The notes under the pieces: generated by a model
Seen by the model: the letters and a program-made list of their open reading frames with translations, nothing else
Databases searched by the model: none
Told to the model about the DNA's origin: nothing
In this document: positions 1 through 3,672 of the stretch, in pieces
Position numbering within the stretch: the stretch's first letter is position 1
Layout of the letters: each line of letters begins with the position of its first letter
Origin: Candidatus Omnitrophota bacterium
Lineage (GTDB): Bacteria > Omnitrophota > Gorgyraeia > Gygaellales > Profunditerraquicolaceae
DNA length: 7,487 bases
Assembly (NCBI GenBank): GCA_016867005.1
Contig: VGKM01000054.1
Span: 1 to 7,487, forward strand
Reading direction: 5' to 3'
Program-made: the position numbers and the translations under genes

Positions 1-111
1 GCCGGGCAGATTGTAGACGACTGTTTTTCCCCGGCTGATTACGCTTAGAATTATGGAACGGTGGGCTATTGATTTATCACCCGGCAGGGAAATCTTTCCG
101 TAAATTCGCAT
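1..111 (-). CDS. aroA: 3-phosphoshikimate 1-carboxyvinyltransferase (EPSP synthase), N-terminal 37 residues, cut by the window edge
   Basis: Only the first 37 codons are in the window and the rest lies to the left. The reading begins MRIYGKISLPGDKSIAHR and continues IILSVISRGKTVVYNLPG. This matches the EPSP synthase N-terminus, in which the LPG(S/D)KS..(H/N)R segment binds shikimate-3-phosphate and PEP. Here Lys13, Ser14 and Arg18 align with E. coli Lys22, Ser23 and Arg27. The family transfers the enolpyruvyl group of PEP to shikimate-3-phosphate, the sixth step of the cytoplasmic shikimate pathway. The ATG (111-109) follows directly on the TAG stop of the coiled-coil gene with no spacer and no visible Shine-Dalgarno sequence, so translation is probably coupled to that gene. 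The family assignment is secure. Class and glyphosate sensitivity cannot be judged from this fragment. Confidence 0.9.
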   Translation of the reverse strand, partial: MRIYGKISLPGDKSIAHRSIILSVISRGKTVVYNLPG

Positions 112-1065
112 CTATTTTTTAAATACCGCTTTATCGCCTTCGCTGACTTTGTCTTTTAAGTCATCGCTTAAAAAACCTGCGGCACTCATGGAATCATGGA
201 CTTTCTCTACACGGACATCGCCGATATATTTATCTTCATGATAAAGAGAGAAAATCGTATCATTTTTTACTCCATCATTTGTCCCTAGATTGATCACGGC
301 AAAATTATAATCTTTGTTTACTACCACAACGCTGCCTTCAGGTACATTCTTCGACGAGACAACAGCAGCCGGGGCCTTGGGAGCAACAGGCGCCTTCTTG
401 GCTTCTTTTTTCACCTTGGCTTCGGCAGCTTTCTTTGCTTTTTCTTCGGCCTTTCTTATTTTCTCCGCTTCCTTCTTAGCCTTCTCTTCGGCTTTCTTTG
501 CAAGGGCTGCGGCTTTCTTTTCTGCTGCCTTATTTGCTTTTGGAGCTACCACAATCGTACCTAATTCAATACCCCTGACCTTTGCCTCTAATTCGCTGGA
601 TTTTGTTTCCAGTTCTTTCAGTTTAACCTCAAGCTCTGTTTTCTTTGAATTCAACTCGCTTAGTTTTTCCTGAGAGGCCCGGGCATCTGTAATCGCCGAT
701 TCAAGTTTTTTCTGTAATTCCGTTTTTAACGTCTTTTGTTGCTCTACTTCCTGCTGCAGGCGGGCAACCTGGCTAAATGCCTCCTCTTTGCTGTTTCTTT
801 CTTCTTCCAGGTCCTGGCTTAAATCAACGAATTTTTTCTCAGTATCGCTTAGTTTTTCTTTCAGGGAAGAAACCATGCCTTGCGCCTTGTTTAATTCCGA
901 TTCTACGGCCGCCTGTTTTGCCATAACCTCTTCCAATTGGCGCCCTAAATTAACATTATTAACACGCTCTTTTTGTAAAAAATAAAAAAGCCCGCCGGAT
1001 AAAGCTAAGGCAATGACGATCAAAATTACCAGTATAATTAAAGATGACGCCCTTTTATTAGACAT
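112..1065 (-). CDS. Membrane-anchored coiled-coil protein with Ala/Lys-rich linker and a small C-terminal beta-type domain
   Basis: The protein has 317 residues and no function I can name. Residues 1-8 are short and basic, and residues 9-30 form one hydrophobic helix. No lipobox cysteine is present, so this is an uncleaved signal anchor with the remainder probably in the periplasm. Residues about 36-165 are heptad-rich in E, K, L and Q and should form a long coiled coil. A short 'GIELGTIVV' segment (165-173) leads into a TolA-like Ala/Lys-rich stretch (177-233). Residues 242-317 form a separate compact domain with 'FAVINLG.NDGV', 'YIGDVRVEKV' and 'DSMSAAGF', probably beta-rich. The layout suggests an envelope-spanning or scaffold protein (inference). 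It has a strong ribosome binding site and a likely promoter of its own, and abuts aroA. Similar architectures are, from memory, common in Omnitrophota. SMC-like or TolA-like names would be misleading, because similarity there is compositional only. Confidence 0.88.
   Translation of the reverse strand: MSNKRASSLIILVILIVIALALSGGLFYFLQKERVNNVNLGRQLEEVMAKQAAVESELNKAQGMVSSLKEKLSDTEKKFVDLSQDLEEERNSKEEAFSQVARLQQEVEQQKTLKTELQKKLESAITDARASQEKLSELNSKKTELEVKLKELETKSSELEAKVRGIELGTIVVAPKANKAAEKKAAALAKKAEEKAKKEAEKIRKAEEKAKKAAEAKVKKEAKKAPVAPKAPAAVVSSKNVPEGSVVVVNKDYNFAVINLGTNDGVKNDTIFSLYHEDKYIGDVRVEKVHDSMSAAGFLSDDLKDKVSEGDKAVFKK
367..537 (-). repeat. Low-complexity Ala/Lys/Glu-coding tract inside the coiled-coil gene
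   Basis: Codons for residues 177-233 are almost entirely Ala, Lys and Glu, built from degenerate units such as AEEKAKK and AEKIRKAEEKAKKAA. On the coding strand the DNA is purine-rich and imperfectly repetitive; two near-copies of TCTTCGGC(C/T)TTCTT are visible on the + strand near 440 and 487. Such tracts usually form a long single charged helix, as in TolA domain II, and are prone to length change by slippage. Confidence 0.7.
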
Positions 1066-1069
1066 CGTT

Positions 1070-1078
1070 CCTCCTTTT
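1070..1078 (-). promoter_or_regulatory. Strong Shine-Dalgarno sequence of the coiled-coil gene
   Basis: The coding strand reads AAAAGGAGG, followed by AACG and the ATG at 1065-1063. This is a near-perfect anti-16S match with 4-base spacing and is the strongest ribosome binding site in the window. It fixes the start of the coiled-coil protein and suggests high expression. Confidence 0.85.
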
Positions 1079-1096
1079 ATTCTATATTATGGTTTT

Positions 1097-1124
1097 ATTA
1101 TAATATTGATGAGGAAAAAATCAA
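1097..1124 (-). promoter_or_regulatory. Putative sigma70-type promoter for the coiled-coil gene and aroA
   Basis: On the minus strand a perfect -10 box TATAAT (1102-1097) lies 16 bases downstream of TTGATT (1124-1119), which matches four of the six -35 bases. Transcription would begin near 1088-1091 and give a leader of about 25 bases before the ATG. The -35 box overlaps the rluD stop codon. The -10 box lies within a perfect AT palindrome, TATTATAATA (1096-1105). The region is AT-rich, so chance matches are easier; its position in the only real intergenic gap argues in favour. Confidence 0.6.
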
Positions 1125-1146
1125 GAGTTATTATTTATAAACTCTT
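1115..1146 (-). terminator. Weak intrinsic terminator at the 3' end of rluD
   Basis: The coding strand carries a perfect 7-bp inverted repeat, AAGAGTT (1146-1140) and AACTCTT (1129-1123), separated by 10 bases. It is followed by GA and six T (1120-1115). The stem has only two G-C pairs, so termination is likely partial. It lies over the last codons and stop of rluD, immediately ahead of the putative promoter for the next gene. Confidence 0.45.
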
Positions 1147-2035
1147 TGAATTCAACGGGTAAGCTGCAGGAGAATTCCATATTCTTGCCGGTCCTGGGGT
1201 GTATAAATCCTATTGATACCGCATGGAGCGCTAAACGGGAAAAATCATTATTTTTGCCGTATTTGGCATCGCCAAGGATAGGATGGCCTATATGCGAAAG
1301 GTGCACTCTTAATTGATGGGTCCTGCCGGTCAACGGCTCAAGCTCTAAGAAGCTGGTGTCTTTTTTACGCATGATAGTTTTGTAAAAAGTTTTGGCGTAT
1401 TTTGTATTATCGGTGAACCCGACTGCCATATTTTTTCTTTTAAACGGGTGCCTGCCGATGGGCAGTTCAATCACGTCTTCGTTAAAACTCGTCTGGCCTT
1501 TTACCAGGGCGACATATTTCTTCTTTATGGAGTGTTTGGCAAATTGCTGAGAAAGCCCAAGGTGGGCGGCGTTATTCTTTGCGATCACAATAAGGCCGGA
1601 GGTATCTTTATCCAGGCGATGGACAATACCCGGCCGACCGGGATTAATATCGGAAAGTTTCTTAAAACGGTAAAGTATGGCATTTACCAAAGTATGTTCG
1701 TTATTCCCTGCCCCCGGATGCACGACTAAACCCGAGGGCTTATTGATCACTGCCAGATCGCTGTCTTCATAGATCACTTCCAGCGGTATATCTTCCGGAA
1801 GGATACTACTTTCAACTTTTTCCTCCAGGCGGAGCGTAAATTCTTCCTGCGGCTTGATTCTGTAGTTGGGCTTTAAAGAAGCCCTTTTTTCGCAACTGAC
1901 CCCGCCTCCGGAAATAATTTTTTGTATATGTTCTCTGGACAGCCCGAGTTTATTTTTCTTGGCGAAATCCGCGATAAACCTGTCCAGGCGCATGCCTTTG
2001 GCTTCCGGTTCTACGATAAATTTAAATTCTTGCAT
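1121..2035 (-). CDS. rluD: RluA/RluD-family 23S rRNA pseudouridine synthase
   Basis: The product (304 residues) converts specific uridines in RNA to pseudouridine; E. coli RluD acts on helix 69 of 23S rRNA. An S4 RNA-binding domain occupies residues about 15-72 (MRLDRFIADF, then SREHIQKII). The catalytic domain follows, with 'INKPSGLVVHPG' (97-108), the signature HRLDKDTSG (139-147) whose Asp142 is the expected nucleophile, and 'LTGRTHQLRVHL' (235-246) ending in 'HPILGDAKYG' (251-260). Length and domain order fit RluD/YlyB-type enzymes. The gene starts 5 bases after lgt at an ATG without a clear Shine-Dalgarno sequence, so coupling to lgt is likely. Neighbourhood with lspA and lgt is common in bacteria (lspA-rluD in Firmicutes and others). 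The subfamily is well supported; the exact target uridines are inferred. Confidence 0.93.
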   Translation of the reverse strand: MQEFKFIVEPEAKGMRLDRFIADFAKKNKLGLSREHIQKIISGGGVSCEKRASLKPNYRIKPQEEFTLRLEEKVESSILPEDIPLEVIYEDSDLAVINKPSGLVVHPGAGNNEHTLVNAILYRFKKLSDINPGRPGIVHRLDKDTSGLIVIAKNNAAHLGLSQQFAKHSIKKKYVALVKGQTSFNEDVIELPIGRHPFKRKNMAVGFTDNTKYAKTFYKTIMRKKDTSFLELEPLTGRTHQLRVHLSHIGHPILGDAKYGKNNDFSRLALHAVSIGFIHPRTGKNMEFSCSLPVEFKEFINNNS

Positions 2036-2040
2036 TATGG

Positions 2041-2787
2041 TTATTTAATTTTATGGGGCGGGGTCTTTTTGATGAAAACAAGGCCTGCGGCTGCAATAAC
2101 AAAAACAGCTATGCTTAAGAGTTGAAATAACGTAAGGCCGCCGAAGATAATCCGGTTATCCGCCCGCCAGAATTCAATAGAGAACCTTGCCGCCGAATAA
2201 AGCAAAAGGTACAGAAAGAAAATTGACCCGCTTTTATGGGGCCGGCGCTGCATCAACCTTAAAATAATAAAAATCACAAGGAGCAGTAACGTAGAATAGG
2301 CCTGTGTCGGAATAAGGGCTTGCTTATGCACTTCAAAATAGATACCGTAAGATCCACTCGGCCGCCCGTAACAACATCCGTTCAGCAAGCAACCGATCCT
2401 GCCGATTGACTGGGCAAGCGCCAAATATGGTATTACCAGGTCCATGGCCGAGAAAATCGGTATCTTTTTTAATTTAAGGTAAAAAATCGCGCAACTTACT
2501 CCGAGGATCAACCCTCCGAACCAGGAAAGGCCTCCATGTTGCAGCATGATTATTTCAAGCGGATTCTCGGAATAATAACCTATATGCTCGGCTACGTAGA
2601 AAATCCTCGCCCCTACGACACCGGAAATGAAACCCGTAAAAAGAAAATTGAAAATAGTATCGGGGTTTATTCCGTTTTTACGCGCCTCTCTCATTGCCAG
2701 GGTAGTACTGACGATGAAAGCAATTACCAGCATCAAACCGTAAGAATAAACCGTAAAATTCCCTATCCTGCAGATTTCCGGAAACAT
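2041..2787 (-). CDS. lgt: Phosphatidylglycerol-prolipoprotein diacylglyceryl transferase
   Basis: Lgt moves diacylglycerol from phosphatidylglycerol to the lipobox cysteine of prolipoproteins, the first step of lipoprotein maturation in the inner membrane. With the ATG at 2787 the protein has 248 residues and about seven hydrophobic segments. The N-terminus MFPEICRIGNFTVYSYGLML fits the family, and Tyr16 aligns with E. coli Tyr26. The signature at 129-141 is a GR.G...NG..YG form: Arg130 aligns with Arg143, but the positions of Asn146 and Glu151 are both cysteine (Cys133, Cys138). Arg201 and Glu205 match Arg239 and Glu243. A GTG nine bases further upstream (2796) could be an alternative start. 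I prefer the ATG because GGGGTGG lies 5 bases before it and MFPE is the usual beginning. The gene overlaps the lspA 3' end by 25 bases, which links two consecutive steps of the same pathway. Confidence 0.94.
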   Translation of the reverse strand: MFPEICRIGNFTVYSYGLMLVIAFIVSTTLAMREARKNGINPDTIFNFLFTGFISGVVGARIFYVAEHIGYYSENPLEIIMLQHGGLSWFGGLILGVSCAIFYLKLKKIPIFSAMDLVIPYLALAQSIGRIGCLLNGCCYGRPSGSYGIYFEVHKQALIPTQAYSTLLLLVIFIILRLMQRRPHKSGSIFFLYLLLYSAARFSIEFWRADNRIIFGGLTLFQLLSIAVFVIAAAGLVFIKKTPPHKIK

Positions 2788-3203
2788 ATTGACCACCCCA
2801 GAATGATTGCGCCTATCGTAATTGCCGAATCGGCGATATTAAACACCGGCCAGATCTTGAAATCGATAAAATCAACTACATGGCCGAATATTACCCTGTC
2901 AATCAGATTGCCCAGCCCGCCCGCCAGGATCAACCCTAAAGCAAAATTATAAATAAACGGCTGTTTATGTTTGTTATTTCTTAAATTTAACAAAATCAGG
3001 GTTATTGCAAGGCCTGCGGTCAGGATAAAAAACGGCACCTGATTTCTTAAAATACCGAAAGCCGCTCCCCGGTTATGCACTAAAGTAAAGTTAAAAATCC
3101 CTCCCAATACCGGAATAGGGCTATTTAGAGTTAAAAATTTTGAGGCGAGAAATTTGCTGGATTGGTCGAGGATCAGGATTAAGATTACTATCGATAAGAT
3201 CAT
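2763..3203 (-). CDS. lspA: Lipoprotein signal peptidase (signal peptidase II)
   Basis: LspA is an inner-membrane aspartyl protease that removes the signal peptide of diacylglyceryl-modified prolipoproteins. The 146-residue product has four hydrophobic segments and the conserved family blocks: 'LDQSSK' (12-17), 'VHNRGAAFG' (42-50), 'GNLIDR' (98-103), then VVDF and 'FNIADSAI' (121-128). Asp111 and Asp125 correspond to the catalytic pair Asp124/Asp143 of E. coli and Pseudomonas. The loop between them is about five residues shorter than in Pseudomonas, and the protein is slightly shorter than the usual 160-170. An adjacent GTG at 3206 would add one Met. No Shine-Dalgarno sequence is visible; instead an 8-bp inverted repeat sits directly before the start. 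It lies between the dksA-like gene and lgt, which acts just before it in the pathway. Confidence 0.95.
   Translation of the reverse strand: MILSIVILILILDQSSKFLASKFLTLNSPIPVLGGIFNFTLVHNRGAAFGILRNQVPFFILTAGLAITLILLNLRNNKHKQPFIYNFALGLILAGGLGNLIDRVIFGHVVDFIDFKIWPVFNIADSAITIGAIILGWSICFRKSAG
2793..2799 (-). promoter_or_regulatory. Shine-Dalgarno-like GGGGTGG supporting the lgt ATG start
   Basis: The coding strand reads GGGGTGG, then TCAAT, then ATG (2787-2785). The match to anti-Shine-Dalgarno is imperfect, but the 5-base spacing suits the ATG and would be too close for the alternative GTG at 2796. It lies inside the lspA coding sequence. Confidence 0.45.
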
Positions 3204-3206
3204 CAC

Positions 3207-3227
3207 AAAAGAGAAGTTATCTCTTTT
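3207..3227 (-). other. 8-bp perfect inverted repeat between the dksA-like gene and lspA
   Basis: The coding strand has AAAAGAGA (3227-3220), a 5-base loop TAACT, and TCTCTTTT (3214-3207). The loop contains the dksA-like TAA stop, and the right arm ends directly before the GTGATG at the lspA start. Six of the eight pairs are A-U, so the RNA hairpin would be weak. No T run follows it apart from the T in the arm itself, so it is a poor terminator. A role in spacing or coupling at a start without a Shine-Dalgarno sequence is possible but unproven. Confidence 0.4.
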
Positions 3228-3672
3228 CTTTGCTTTCCTGGCATTTTACGCAAAGCCTGGCATAAGGCACTGCCTTTAGGCGCGACTTAGAAATCGGCTG
3301 CGAGCAGCCCTCACAGACCCCGTATGTCCCTTCTTCAATTTTTTTGGCGGCATCGTCAAGCTCGTAAAGGAACTGCCTGTCATTGGAAGCAAGGCCGAGG
3401 GAAAACTCCCTGTCATAAGTATCGGTGGCCACATCAGCCATATGATAACTGTATCCGGAGATATCGCCTGATGCGTCTTTCTGTGATTTTTTCAGAGTAT
3501 CATCGGAAATATGCTTAATATCATCCAGTATCTCATCCTTGATCTTATAGATCAGGCCCTTAAAAGCCGAAAGCTCTTTTTTGGATAATTTGGAGGTTAT
3601 TTTCTTTACTTTTTTGATGGCCTTCTTGATGGATTTCTTTTTGCCGGACTTTTTAATAGTTTTCTTTTTCAC
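3217..3672 (-). CDS. DksA/TraR-family C4 zinc-finger transcription regulator with lysine-rich N-terminal tail
   Basis: The 151-residue product ends in a DksA/TraR zinc finger: 'GVCEGCSQPI' and 'ARLCVKC', with Cys120, Cys123, Cys141 and Cys144 as metal ligands. Before it is a helical hairpin (about 33-115) with the block 'HMADVATDTYDREFSLGL' (77-94), the form seen in YteA-like and other non-enterobacterial members; the E. coli tip motif D.xDxA is not present in the same register. Family members act in the secondary channel of RNA polymerase, often with ppGpp; that role is assumed here. The first 32 residues contain 17 lysines, resembling histone-like tails, and might bind nucleic acid (inference). 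The start is GTG, overlapping the ileS TGA as GTGA, with AAGGGGG 7 bases upstream. It lies between ileS and lspA in the operon. Confidence 0.9.
   Translation of the reverse strand: MKKKTIKKSGKKKSIKKAIKKVKKITSKLSKKELSAFKGLIYKIKDEILDDIKHISDDTLKKSQKDASGDISGYSYHMADVATDTYDREFSLGLASNDRQFLYELDDAAKKIEEGTYGVCEGCSQPISKSRLKAVPYARLCVKCQESKEKR

Noticed and set aside
177..340. C-terminal part of the coiled-coil gene as a separate small gene
   Set aside because: The frame is continuous from the TM anchor through the Ala/Lys tract to the end domain, with no internal ribosome binding site before a start codon, so it is one protein.
314..673. 119-codon + strand frame rich in Ala, Phe and Ser
   Set aside because: This is the mirror image of the Ala/Lys/Glu coiled-coil gene; low-complexity purine-rich coding DNA readily leaves the opposite strand open. 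Its membrane-protein look is an artefact of reading Lys/Glu codons backwards.
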